Source: Paracoccus sp. DMF-8
Lineage (GTDB): Bacteria; Pseudomonadota; Alphaproteobacteria; Rhodobacterales; Rhodobacteraceae
Direction of reading: 5' to 3'
Assembly: GCF_029309835.1 (NCBI RefSeq)
Contig: NZ_JARJHL010000018.1
Coordinates: 1-64,000, forward strand
Length of the DNA stretch: 64,000 nt
Position numbers and translations under genes: made by a program. This document shows, piece after piece, positions 20,419 through 28,564 of this stretch. The notes beneath the pieces are model-generated. The model had not been told where the DNA came from. It searched no databases and was given only the letters and a program-made list of their open reading frames with translations. Numbering within the stretch: position 1 is the stretch's first letter; each line of letters begins with the position of its first letter.

Positions 20419-22049
20419 TCGACGGTCGCGACCTCTTTGGAAATGGTCCCAATGCCCCGGTTTCCGATTTGCCGCAGGACCGGCGCCAGACTGTTCCTTT
20501 CTCTCTCCTTGAAAAAATCGGGGGAAAATCTGCCGGGGTGCGGGCAATCGCCTTTTTGGGACTTTTGCGCATTCCCGAGGGAAAAAAGGCCGGAAAACCC
20601 CTGAAACTGGCCGATTTCCAGCGTAAATTCGTAAAAGGCACTTTTGCCCGCAATGTCATGGTCGGCGTGCTGTCGATCGGGCGCGGCAATGCCAAGACGG
20701 CGCTTTCGGCAGGGCTGGCGCTGGCTGAACTGGTCGGCGCGCTGCAAGAGAACCCCCAGCCCAAGCGCGAGGTGATCTTGGCCGCGCGTAACCGCGATCA
20801 GGCGCGGATCGCCTTCAACTTCGTTCTTGGCTACATCACCGGCCTGCCGGAAGCGGACCAGGCGCATTTCATCATCCGGCGCGGCTCCAAGCTGGAAATC
20901 GAATTCGAGGGCAATGGCGGCGGGCTGATCCGGGTCATTGCTGCTGACGGAAAATCGGTTCTGGGCGGCGCGCCAACGCTGGCGATCATGGATGAACGCG
21001 CAGCATGGGAACGCGAAAAGGGCGATAACCTCGAAAACGCCATCCTGTCGGGTCTGGGCAAGCGCGATGGCCGGGCGCTGATCATTTCGACCTCTGCGCC
21101 CGATGACGCCAACACCTTTTCGCGCTGGCTGGATGAACCGCCCCCCGGCACCTATGTGCAGGAACATCGCCCGGCCTTTGGCCTGCCTGCCGATGATCTG
21201 GACAGTCTGCTGATCGCTAACCCCGGCGCGGCCGAGGGCATCGGTTCGACCGCCGACTGGCTGGTCGCGCAGGCGCGCCGTGCCATCGCGCGCGGCGGTT
21301 CGGCCCTGTCCAGCTTCCGCAACCTCAACCGCAATGAACGGATCTCGACCGAAGATCGTTCGGTGCTGGTCACGGTCGATGAATGGATGGCGGCAGAGGT
21401 CGCGCCCGATGATCTGCCTGCCCGTTCCGGCCCCTGCATTCTGGGCGTTGATCTGGGCGGCAGCCGGTCGATGTCGGCGGCAGCGTTCTATTGGCCCGAA
21501 ACCGGGCGGCTTGAGGCGCTTGGCACCTTCCCGGCGATCCCGTCGCTGTCGGATCGCGGCGCGTCCGATGGCGTGTCGGACCGCTATATGCAGATGCACG
21601 AGCGCGGCGAATTGTCCGTTCTGGGCGATGCCACCGTGCCGCCCGGCCCGTGGCTGGCCCAGATCGTGCGTCACCTCGACGGCATCACCCCGGATTGCAT
21701 CGTCGGCGACCGCTTCCGCCATGCCGAATTCAGCGAGGCCATGAACGCGGCAGGGCTGGCCCGCGTCCCCTTCATCTGGCGCGGATTCGGCTGGAAAGAC
21801 GGGGCCGAGGATATCGAGCGTTTCCGCCGCGCCCTGTTTGACGGCGAGGTGAAAGTGGCCCCGTCCATGCTGCTGCGCTTTGCCTTTGCGGATGCGGTCA
21901 CGCTGGTCGATCCGGCTGGCAACCACAAGCTGGCGAAAGCCCGGTCCCTTGGCCGGATCGACGCGGCGGCGGCAACGGTTCTGGCCGTGGCGCAAGGCGC
22001 GCGGATGCGGGCTGCCCCGGTGCGCAAGGCGCGGGCGACATGGCTATGA
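20415..22049 (+). CDS. Phage terminase large subunit
   Basis: A 544-residue packaging motor and nuclease. The ATPase half has a terminase-type P-loop (SIGRGNAKTALSAGLAL near residue 90), Walker B (LAIMDERAAW near residue 190) and coupling-type segment (LIISTSAPDDANTFSRWL). The C-terminal RNase H-like nuclease half begins LGVDLGGSRSMSAAAFY near residue 343, with later acidic residues (CIVGDRFRH). It packages DNA into proheads with the portal encoded downstream. The start at MIDGRDLF overlaps the previous gene by 4 bases; the longer upstream frame is not conserved-looking. Confidence 0.92.
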   Translation: MIDGRDLFGNGPNAPVSDLPQDRRQTVPFSLLEKIGGKSAGVRAIAFLGLLRIPEGKKAGKPLKLADFQRKFVKGTFARNVMVGVLSIGRGNAKTALSAGLALAELVGALQENPQPKREVILAARNRDQARIAFNFVLGYITGLPEADQAHFIIRRGSKLEIEFEGNGGGLIRVIAADGKSVLGGAPTLAIMDERAAWEREKGDNLENAILSGLGKRDGRALIISTSAPDDANTFSRWLDEPPPGTYVQEHRPAFGLPADDLDSLLIANPGAAEGIGSTADWLVAQARRAIARGGSALSSFRNLNRNERISTEDRSVLVTVDEWMAAEVAPDDLPARSGPCILGVDLGGSRSMSAAAFYWPETGRLEALGTFPAIPSLSDRGASDGVSDRYMQMHERGELSVLGDATVPPGPWLAQIVRHLDGITPDCIVGDRFRHAEFSEAMNAAGLARVPFIWRGFGWKDGAEDIERFRRALFDGEVKVAPSMLLRFAFADAVTLVDPAGNHKLAKARSLGRIDAAAATVLAVAQGARMRAAPVRKARATWL

Positions 22050-22381
22050 CCGCGCCCCGCACCGAATACACCCGCCATTCCAAGCGCGTGACCTCGACCC
22101 GCCGCTGGCAGGTTCTGCGCCATGCGATCCTTGAGCGCGACGGCTGGAAATGCCGGTGCTGCGGTGCGCGCGGCAGGCTGGAAATCGACCATATCCAGCC
22201 GGTGCGGAAAGCCCCGGATCGCGCCTTTGACCCGGCCAATCTGCAAGCCCTTTGCGGGTCCTGTCACACCCGTAAGACCCGGATCGAATGCGGCCATCCC
22301 GCACCGATCCAATCGCCCGAGCGTCAAGCCTGGGCGCAAGCTGTCGCCGATCTGGCGACAAATCCCAACCCGGCAACATGA
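22040..22381 (+). CDS. HNH endonuclease
   Basis: 113 residues with a treble-clef HNH fold: CRCCGARG zinc pair, the catalytic LEIDHIQPV, an Asn-containing FDPANLQALC, and the second zinc pair CGSCHTRKT. Small HNH proteins next to terminases assist DNA packaging or cleavage in HK97-type phages. It overlaps the terminase by 10 bases and the capsid gene by 4. Confidence 0.9.
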   Translation: MAMTAPRTEYTRHSKRVTSTRRWQVLRHAILERDGWKCRCCGARGRLEIDHIQPVRKAPDRAFDPANLQALCGSCHTRKTRIECGHPAPIQSPERQAWAQAVADLATNPNPAT

Positions 22382-23622
22382 GGTATCAAATGCTGGACTC
22401 TGTGAAAATCGCCCGTCGCCAGTCGGAAATCCGGCAGGCTCTGGCTGGTCTGGTCGGCAAGGAAAGCCCGACCGAGGATGAAACCCGCTCCATGGAAACC
22501 ATGGATGCGGAATACCGCACCAACGAAACCCGTTACCGGGCCGCGTTGGTGGCCGAGGATCAGGAACGCCGCGAGGCCGGGGCCGATCTGGAAACCCGCG
22601 ATGACCGCCAGTTCGCCGAACTGGTCGGCAAGTTCGAGCTGCGTCAGGTCGCGCTGTCGCTGGACGAAGGCCGCGCGCTGTCGGGCGCAACTGCCGAGGT
22701 GGTGCAGGAAATGCGCAACGCGGGCGGCTATCAAGGCATCCCGATCCCGCTGGCTGCGCTGGAAACCCGCGCCGGCGAAACCATCGCCGCCGATCAGGTG
22801 AACCCCAAGGCGATCCGTCCGGTGATCGACCGGCTGTTTCCCGGTTCGGTGGCCGAACGCCTTGGCGTCCAGCGCATCAACATCGCCCAGGGAGAACTGT
22901 CTTTCCCCGTGGCGACTGCGGGCGCGGTCTTTGGCTGGCAGACCACCGAACTGGGCGACGTTGGCGCGGCATCGGAATATGAAACCAGCGAACGCAGCCT
23001 GAGCCCCGATCACACGGGCGGGGCGCAGATGGTGATCAGCCGCAAGGCCCTGAAACAGGCGGGCGAAGGGCTGGAATCGGCTATCCGTCGCGACCTGAAT
23101 GCGGCCATCGGCGCGGAACTGGACCGCGTGGTGATCAACGGCAGCGGCGCGGCGGGCCAGCCTCTGGGCATCATCCCCGGTGCAACCGCCTATGGCATCA
23201 CCTCTACCCCGGTCGGCGCAGCGGCGACTTGGGCGGCGTTCCGGGCGCAGATCGTCGCCTTCATGCAGGCCAATGCGATCACCAGTGCGGCGCAGGTCAA
23301 TCTGGGCTTTGATCCCGCGATCTGGGCCGATCTGGACGATGCGCTGATCACCGGCACCGCGGTTTCCGAATGGGACCGGCTGACCAAGCATGTCGGCACC
23401 CCGGCAATCTCGAATGTGATCCCCGCCGAAACCGCGATCCTGACTGCGACGGTGCAGGGCATCGCGCCGGGCTATCTGGGCATCTATGGCGGCGTGGACC
23501 TGATCCGCGATCCCTACACCAAAGCAGCCAGCGGCCAGCTGGTGCTGACCGGCCTTGTCACGGCAGATTTCACCGTGCCGCGCGGGATGCAGACCCGCAT
23601 CCTGACCGGGATCGCCGAATAA
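22378..23622 (+). CDS. HK97-family major capsid protein
   Basis: About 414 residues. The first 110 form a charged helical delta-domain-like scaffold (RRQSEIRQALAGLVGKES...EDQERREAGADLETRDDRQF). The capsid fold follows, with VIDRLFPGSVAERLGVQ, FGWQTTELGDVGAASEYET and the C-terminal GGVDLIRDPYTKAASGQLVLT. The start is either the ATG at 22378, overlapping the HNH stop, or the ATG at 22390. It encodes the icosahedral shell subunit. The stop overlaps the protease start. Confidence 0.9.
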   Translation: MRYQMLDSVKIARRQSEIRQALAGLVGKESPTEDETRSMETMDAEYRTNETRYRAALVAEDQERREAGADLETRDDRQFAELVGKFELRQVALSLDEGRALSGATAEVVQEMRNAGGYQGIPIPLAALETRAGETIAADQVNPKAIRPVIDRLFPGSVAERLGVQRINIAQGELSFPVATAGAVFGWQTTELGDVGAASEYETSERSLSPDHTGGAQMVISRKALKQAGEGLESAIRRDLNAAIGAELDRVVINGSGAAGQPLGIIPGATAYGITSTPVGAAATWAAFRAQIVAFMQANAITSAAQVNLGFDPAIWADLDDALITGTAVSEWDRLTKHVGTPAISNVIPAETAILTATVQGIAPGYLGIYGGVDLIRDPYTKAASGQLVLTGLVTADFTVPRGMQTRILTGIAE

Positions 23623-24176
23623 TGCTGTGGGGCGGTCACGCGGGCAGTCTTGAACTGCGGTCTGATGGCGGGGCAACCCGCCTGACAGCCCGTTTCCCCT
23701 ATGGCCGGGAAACCGAACTGGCACCGGGGCGGCGCGAGGTTATCGCCCCTCGGGCCTTCGCTGACCGGATCGAGGCGGGCGAGGATATCCACCTGCTGGC
23801 CGGTCACGACTTCAATCGCCCGCTGGCGTCCAGATCGGCGGGCAACCTGACCCTGACCGATGGTGACGACGCGCTGGTGATCGAGGCGCAGCTTGACGGT
23901 GCCACCAGCTGGTCGCGCGACTTTCTTGCCGCCCATGCGGCGGGGCTGATCCAGGGCCTGTCGCCCGGCTTCCGCGTCCAGCCCGGCGGCGAACGGATCG
24001 AGCGGCGGGGCGCGGGCGTCCTGCGCACCATCGCGGCGGCAGACCTATTCGAACTCTCTGCCGTCACCCGCCCCGCCTATCCGCAAGCCCAGATCGAGGC
24101 GCGGGCATGGGAAACCCATCAGGACCGCCAGCCCTATCGCGGTGCGGTCCACCACCTGAACCGATGGAGGCTGTGA
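23622..24176 (+). CDS. HK97-type prohead protease
   Basis: 184 residues. The family's catalytic-site patterns are visible: the His segment LLAGHDFNRPLASRSAGNL near residue 49, the Ser segment GLIQGLSPGFRVQPG near residue 107, and an acidic LFELSAVTRPAYPQAQI tail motif. It processes capsid and scaffold during head maturation. The order capsid-protease-portal is the reverse of the usual portal-protease-capsid order. It starts within the capsid stop codon (TAATG). Confidence 0.88.
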   Translation: MLWGGHAGSLELRSDGGATRLTARFPYGRETELAPGRREVIAPRAFADRIEAGEDIHLLAGHDFNRPLASRSAGNLTLTDGDDALVIEAQLDGATSWSRDFLAAHAAGLIQGLSPGFRVQPGGERIERRGAGVLRTIAAADLFELSAVTRPAYPQAQIEARAWETHQDRQPYRGAVHHLNRWRL

Positions 24177-24177
24177 T

Positions 24178-24739
24178 ATGTTCGGATGGCTGAAACGGGG
24201 CCGCGCACCCCAGATCGAAACCCGCGCGGCGCAGCCCGGATACACCGCCGCGCTGATGGCCGCGCGCGAGGCGTGGATCAGCGGCGGGGCCGGGCTGGCC
24301 GAATTGACCGGGGCTGTGCAAGCGTCGGTCATGCTGTGGGAAAGCGGGCTGTCGCTGGCTGACGTGACCGGCACCGATCTGCTGGACCGGCGCAGCATGG
24401 CGATCTGCGCCCGCGCTCTGGCGCTTCGTGGTGAATGCCTGTTCCTGATCCGCGACCGGCTTATTCCCTGCACCGATTGGGACATCAGCACCCGCTATGG
24501 CCAGCCGCGCGCCTATCGCGTCGGCCTGCCCGAGATCGGCGGCGGGCGGTCTGAAACCGTTCTGGCCCCCGAGGTGCTGCACTTCCGCATCGGCTGTGAC
24601 GCCGTGACCCCTTGGGCCGGATCGGCACCGCTGGCCCGCGCCAAGCTGTCGGCGTCCCTGCTGGACGAAATCACCACCGCCCTGCGCGACGTGTTCCGTG
24701 ATGCGCCCATTGGTTCGCAGATCATCCCGGTGCCCGAGG
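24178..24739 (+). pseudogene. Phage portal protein gene, 3'-truncated by an IS
   Basis: The first 187 codons encode a clear portal N-terminus (MFGWLKRGR, ALMAAREAWISGG, LLDRRSMAICARALALRGEC, EVLHFRIGCDAVTPWAGSAPLARAKLSASLLDEI). The sequence runs into the left inverted repeat of the IS5-family element at 24740. The open frame continues about 23 codons into the IS before stopping. The expected second half (about 200 residues) is not found on the far side of the IS, so the prophage was deleted as well as interrupted. Confidence 0.85.
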
Positions 24740-25793
24740 GGCGTTGTTGCAGAAGTCAGTGTGTGAGCGCAGTTTTCCCTTTCCGCGTTGAGTTCATGCC
24801 ACGCGTTTGATCTCGGCGGATCCGAGGGCATTGAAGCGGTTCATGAGGGCGATGCGGATATGGATTTCGGCGGTCTGGCGGTCCGGGTCTCGTGATGAGA
24901 TGCGTTCACCGAAGGCCTTGAGGCAGCGCATCCTTGCCTCGATCCTGCTTCGGACGTGATAACCTGACCAGCGCTTCCATATGGCCCTGCCCAAGCGCTG
25001 GGTTGCCCGGAGGATCTCGTTGCGCGCCCTGGCTGCGGGGCAATCCTCCTTCCAGAGACGGCCATTCCTCCGGATCGGGATGATAGCGGTGCCGCCTCGA
25101 TCCAGGATCGCGGTGTGGCAGCGTCGGGTGTCAAAGGCACCGTCGCCGGTGACGGTGCCGATCTGTTCATCCTCTGGGATCTGGTTGAGCAGGTCGGGCA
25201 GAACAGGGCTGTCGCCTTCACGGCTTGAGGTGAATTCGACGGCGCGGATGTCACCTGTAGCCGTGTCCATCGCCAGATGAACCTTACGATATTGGCGTCG
25301 GCGATGCGGGCCATGCTTGCGGGCAAGCCATTCCCCATCACCAAGAAACTTGATCCCGGTGCTGTCCACCAGCAGGTTCAGCGGCCCCGGCGCACGGCGG
25401 CTCGTGATCTGAACCGTGATGCGCTTCTGCCTGCGGCTCAGGGTCGAGAAATCGGGCACCCGCCAGTCGAGCCCGGCCATCGAAAGGATGCTCGCCACCA
25501 TCCCTGTCGTTTGCCGCAGAGGCAGGCCGAACAGAACCTTCACCATCAAGCAGAACTGGATCGCGGCATCAGAGAAGACCGGCGGCCGACCATTGCATCC
25601 GGATTTGGGTGCGCGCCAAACCATGTCCTTGTCCAGCCAGATCAGAAGGGACCCGCGCCGCTTCAAGGCATCGTTGTAGGACTTCCAGTTCATCGTGCGG
25701 TAGCGGGTGGGCTCAGGCTTGCTCATACTCGCCCCTTAGCCCACTGGATTCGCAGTGTGAATCCCTCAGAAAACGGAGTTCTGCAACAACGCC
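24740..25793 (-). mobile_element. IS5-family insertion sequence, apparently intact
   Basis: About 1054 bp bounded by 15-bp inverted repeats (GGCGTTGTTGCAGAA at 24740-24754 and its complement at 25779-25793). It carries one transposase gene on the minus strand. The bases flanking the two ends (CGAGG on the left, TTGGAG on the right) do not form a target-site duplication, which suggests that a deletion or recombination followed insertion. Confidence 0.88.
24794..25726 (-). CDS. IS5-family transposase
   Basis: 310 residues. It begins MSKPEPTRYRTMNWKSYNDALKRRGSL, the signature N-terminus of IS5-group transposases. The DDE catalytic residues are recognisable in LLVDSTGIKFLGDGEW (first Asp), TVTGDGAFDTRRCHTAI (second Asp) and RSRIEARMRCLKAFG (Glu). 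The length is normal and there is no frameshift, so the element may be active. Confidence 0.93.
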   Translation of the reverse strand: MSKPEPTRYRTMNWKSYNDALKRRGSLLIWLDKDMVWRAPKSGCNGRPPVFSDAAIQFCLMVKVLFGLPLRQTTGMVASILSMAGLDWRVPDFSTLSRRQKRITVQITSRRAPGPLNLLVDSTGIKFLGDGEWLARKHGPHRRRQYRKVHLAMDTATGDIRAVEFTSSREGDSPVLPDLLNQIPEDEQIGTVTGDGAFDTRRCHTAILDRGGTAIIPIRRNGRLWKEDCPAARARNEILRATQRLGRAIWKRWSGYHVRSRIEARMRCLKAFGERISSRDPDRQTAEIHIRIALMNRFNALGSAEIKRVA

Positions 25794-25871
25794 TTGGAGG
25801 TCCGTGATAGAAGCTACTTGAACTTGGCCTCCTTAGGGATCGCCCGAACTCAGCATCAGTGAACATAAAAC

Positions 25872-26891
25872 TTACTGCGTAGTAAGCGTATGTGATATGT
25901 CAGCTTTGATACTTTGGGCTGTGTTATTTTCTGGATCGACCTGCAACCAGAATGATACCCTGCCAAGAAGCCGTTCTGCAGCAAGTGGGTCGGGAACAGT
26001 TTGCCGTTTCGAGAACTCCACGGGTCCAAACTTCTTTAGGAAATATGCGTCTGACTTGATCTTTCTAACAGTTCTCCTGGGTAATTTCATTTTGCCCGTT
26101 CCGATTGAAACCCCCGTTACGATCTTTTTAGAACGCGGGCCGCTCACCCTGGTCTTGGCCTTATTTAACTTAAACCCAAATGACTCTACAATAAAAGAAA
26201 TCTTATTGATAGCATCGCTTTCAATTACTTCACCTGAGAATGTCATGTCGTCCGCATATCTACTATATTTTAAGTCTAGCATATTAGATAACTCTTCAAG
26301 TTCATGATCCAAATTTTTACATAGGTAGTTGCTAAGCGCTGGACTGGTGGGTGCGCCTTGTGGGAGGCTTCCATCGACGCAACAAATTTCAGTCAAAACG
26401 AGCGATACGGAAGGTGGATAACCTAGCCCGAGAAAAGCGTTTAGGACAAGATTGCTATTTATCGAAGGGAAGAAGTCCAATATATCAATATTGAGCAAGA
26501 AGCTTCGACCTAGGTGCTCTGCGGCATTATTCACCACAGAGCGCCCACTAACAAAGCCAAAGGCGCGATCAGATACTTCCAAGTTCTGGAGTATCTCGCG
26601 ATTAACCCATCGTTGGCAGTGCAAAAGGCTGGGTTGCGGAACCGAAATGGTTCTAATCCCCCCACTGCGCTTTGGAATTGAGAATTTTCTGTAGAACTCA
26701 CCGCTATTTCTAACAACTGCGGCGAGGAGGCTTTCCTCAACGTCTAAAAGCCGTGCCAGATGTCGGAATTCGAATACTGGCGGTAACCCCGAGGCCTGAA
26801 GCGTCTCAACAAAGCGCAGGTATGCGTCCACCAACTGTTTATGGCCGGTAACGTGTTCAGAGTAAAAGTCGCGCCATCCGTCGACGTTCAT
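25872..26891 (-). CDS. Retron reverse transcriptase
   Basis: A 339-residue reverse transcriptase that would copy the adjacent msd RNA into msDNA. It has all main RT blocks: FSIPKRSGGIRTISVP, LNIDILDFFPSI (residues 134-144, first catalytic Asp), SLPQGAPTSPALSN (175-188) and the catalytic RYADDMTFSG (211-220). The two retron-diagnostic features are present: NAAEH (122-126, the NAxxH motif X) and VTGVSIG (258-264, the VTG of region Y that recognises msr). The ATG lies only 15 bases after the ncRNA a2 segment. AT content is visibly higher than in flanking host genes, which indicates transfer. It is the last gene of the minus-strand retron unit; a small stem (CTTACT/AGTAAG) overlaps the stop. Confidence 0.93.
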   Translation of the reverse strand: MNVDGWRDFYSEHVTGHKQLVDAYLRFVETLQASGLPPVFEFRHLARLLDVEESLLAAVVRNSGEFYRKFSIPKRSGGIRTISVPQPSLLHCQRWVNREILQNLEVSDRAFGFVSGRSVVNNAAEHLGRSFLLNIDILDFFPSINSNLVLNAFLGLGYPPSVSLVLTEICCVDGSLPQGAPTSPALSNYLCKNLDHELEELSNMLDLKYSRYADDMTFSGEVIESDAINKISFIVESFGFKLNKAKTRVSGPRSKKIVTGVSIGTGKMKLPRRTVRKIKSDAYFLKKFGPVEFSKRQTVPDPLAAERLLGRVSFWLQVDPENNTAQSIKADISHTLTTQ

Positions 26892-26906
26892 ATTTGCTGT
26901 CCGTGT

Positions 26907-27083
26907 GAAAGACGCGGGAGATACCTAAGTATTTTATCATTTATGATAATCACAGGAAGACCCTTGTGGTCTTCCTATTAGTTCCGCAGGAACAATAGGC
27001 TCCCTTTAGGGAGCCTGTCGTTAACGACGGCCTCAACCACAGAGGCGACTACGCCTCTAAGTGCTATCCATCCCGCGTCTTTC
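26907..27083 (-). ncRNA. Retron msr-msd non-coding RNA
   Basis: Read on the minus strand from 27083 to 26907. A perfect 13-bp inverted repeat closes the RNA: a1 GAAAGACGCGGGA (27083-27071) and a2 TCCCGCGTCTTTC (26919-26907). Directly after a1 comes TGGATAGC, containing the TAGC in which the priming 2'-OH guanosine of retrons lies (candidate G at 27064). A series of hairpins follows: AGAGGCG/CGCCTCT (27058-27041), GTCGTTAACGAC (27028-27017), AGGCTCCC/GGGAGCCT (27016-26997), an interlocking CCTATT...AATAGG stem (26999-26974), GGAAGACC/GGTCTTCC (26975-26955) and TTATCA/TGATAA (26949-26934). The last stems are the likely msd. The position just 5' of the RT matches known retrons. Confidence 0.85.
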
Positions 27084-27114
27084 TTTGATAAGAAAGCAGA
27101 AAAACTTAGGCTGT

Positions 27115-27459
27115 TCAAGGGCGTCTTAGAAAGAAATTTACGTCTAAGCGCGACAAGTCGGGAAGGTAAGGCTCATCTCTATCTATCGATTGAGGGTTTT
27201 GAGAAGTCTTCAGCGCCCAGTCTCGTGCCACAACAAAGAATATCTCTTTTCTCTTTAAGAAGACCCAATCTCGGCCTTTTGCGGTCAATCTCGCGGACAT
27301 GCCCTCAATTTCGCAAAGTTCATGTGTCATTAACATCAAAAGAGTGGACGCAAGTTGTCCTGGGGAAAGTAGCTTCGTTTCGTGGAGCTGATAAAGGTCA
27401 ACCCAGTTATCGGCAGTATATAGCAGTGAAATGACTTCACGGTCATAACTTTCCATCAT
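27115..27459 (-). CDS. Retron-associated winged-helix protein
   Basis: 114 residues from the ATG at 27459, which overlaps the PRTase stop (ATGA) and is preceded by CGAGGAT. The core DREVISLLYTADNWVDLYQLHE, LSPGQLASTLLMLMTHELCEIEG and ARLTAKGRDWVF reads as a winged helix-turn-helix: helix, recognition helix, then the wing ending LTAKGR. The C-terminal 45 residues are variable and charged. It lies between the effector gene and the retron ncRNA, and in described PRTase-type retrons a partner of this kind is found. It may bind msDNA or keep the effector in check; that role is inferred. Confidence 0.75.
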   Translation of the reverse strand: MMESYDREVISLLYTADNWVDLYQLHETKLLSPGQLASTLLMLMTHELCEIEGMSARLTAKGRDWVFLKRKEIFFVVARDWALKTSQNPQSIDRDEPYLPDLSRLDVNFFLRRP

Positions 27460-28313
27460 ATCCTCGGGATCAACACATCTCTCTCTGGCCCCTTCTTTAG
27501 ACGCGGCCACCAAAAGAGCGGGAAATTATTGTTTGGAGGATTATCTCCTTCTGAGTAATATAGCGCCTCACTTGCTCTCCATCCAAATAAGTAGTCTTGT
27601 AATTTCTTCCTTCCATGCCTTTCGTGCAGTATTGACTCCAGTCGCCTCATATCTGTGAGAGCAGCGGTAAGCTCGGGGTCTGAAAAATGGTCAGAGATTC
27701 CTTTCTTCAGCCAAGTCACAGCGAAATAGCTATCTACAAGTGGTTCGATTACATTTTTACTTTGCTCCATGGCGGCCGCGACAGCGACATAGATTTTACA
27801 GGTTTTTTTCTGCTCATCAAGTTTCTTCTTTATCCAATCAACTTTTCCCCTGACAGATTCACCGCTTCCGCAAAAATCGTCTACCACCACAATCGCTTTT
27901 CCGTCAGCGACACGTTCCACCGCCGCCTCGAGACCGTTTATAAAGTTCGCTGTCTTCCAGCCGCAGGTTTCAGCGAAAACGCCCTTCATCTGCTGAACAT
28001 AAGCTGATGAGCTGTCGGCAAGCTCGCGATCATTGATGGCTATAATTTGCGTTTCGACTTGCGTAAGGGACCATTCTTTGGTGATTTTCTCGCAAATCCT
28101 CCGCCTCGCATCCAGCTGATCATTCGGTGTGAAAAAATTGATCCTAGAAACAAGGTTTAACACCAAGCTGGCCTCCCGTTCGTTCTCGCATATTGCGAGC
28201 AGATCGTAAAACGCCGAAGATCTTCTTATCAGCCAAGGGTGGCGCAATGTAAGTTTCAATAGGACACCGAAGTCGTTTCTCGATATCTGATTCGGAAGGC
28301 GGTCAATTTCCAT
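27456..28313 (-). CDS. Retron-associated phosphoribosyltransferase-like effector
   Basis: 285 residues from MEIDRLPNQ. The centre carries a PRPP-binding-type loop, AIVVVDDFCGSGESV (residues 140-154; two acidic residues then a Gly-Ser-Gly turn), preceded by a strand/helix region and followed by a beta strand (KIYVAVAAAM), as in type I PRTase folds. The long N-terminal helical part (residues 1-80) has no obvious family. PRTase-like proteins are one of the effector classes encoded with retrons, and this gene is translationally coupled to the winged-helix gene. An unusually long open frame upstream (to 28571) has different composition and overlaps the opposing helicase start, so I prefer 28313, although no strong ribosome binding site marks it. 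Confidence 0.78.
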   Translation of the reverse strand: MEIDRLPNQISRNDFGVLLKLTLRHPWLIRRSSAFYDLLAICENEREASLVLNLVSRINFFTPNDQLDARRRICEKITKEWSLTQVETQIIAINDRELADSSSAYVQQMKGVFAETCGWKTANFINGLEAAVERVADGKAIVVVDDFCGSGESVRGKVDWIKKKLDEQKKTCKIYVAVAAAMEQSKNVIEPLVDSYFAVTWLKKGISDHFSDPELTAALTDMRRLESILHERHGRKKLQDYLFGWRASEALYYSEGDNPPNNNFPLFWWPRLKKGPERDVLIPRI

Positions 28314-28564
28314 GGGACTAAACGCTTTTGTTCTGCGGACCTTCGTGTTGCAGGTTCGCGCAATGCTAACGCCTGTATTGACTTTTACAATCGAGATCCT
28401 CTGAAGCCAAGCTTTAGCTGCGCTGACCTGAGCCCCGCATTTTCCTCCAGTTTGAGGTAGAATCCGCCCCAAACGAGGAGACGGACGACGAAGCGATCGA
28501 GCAACGGCCCTGGACACTCCTACCCTGCCTGGTAGCGTAGCCCGAAAACGAGGGCTCCCCACAT

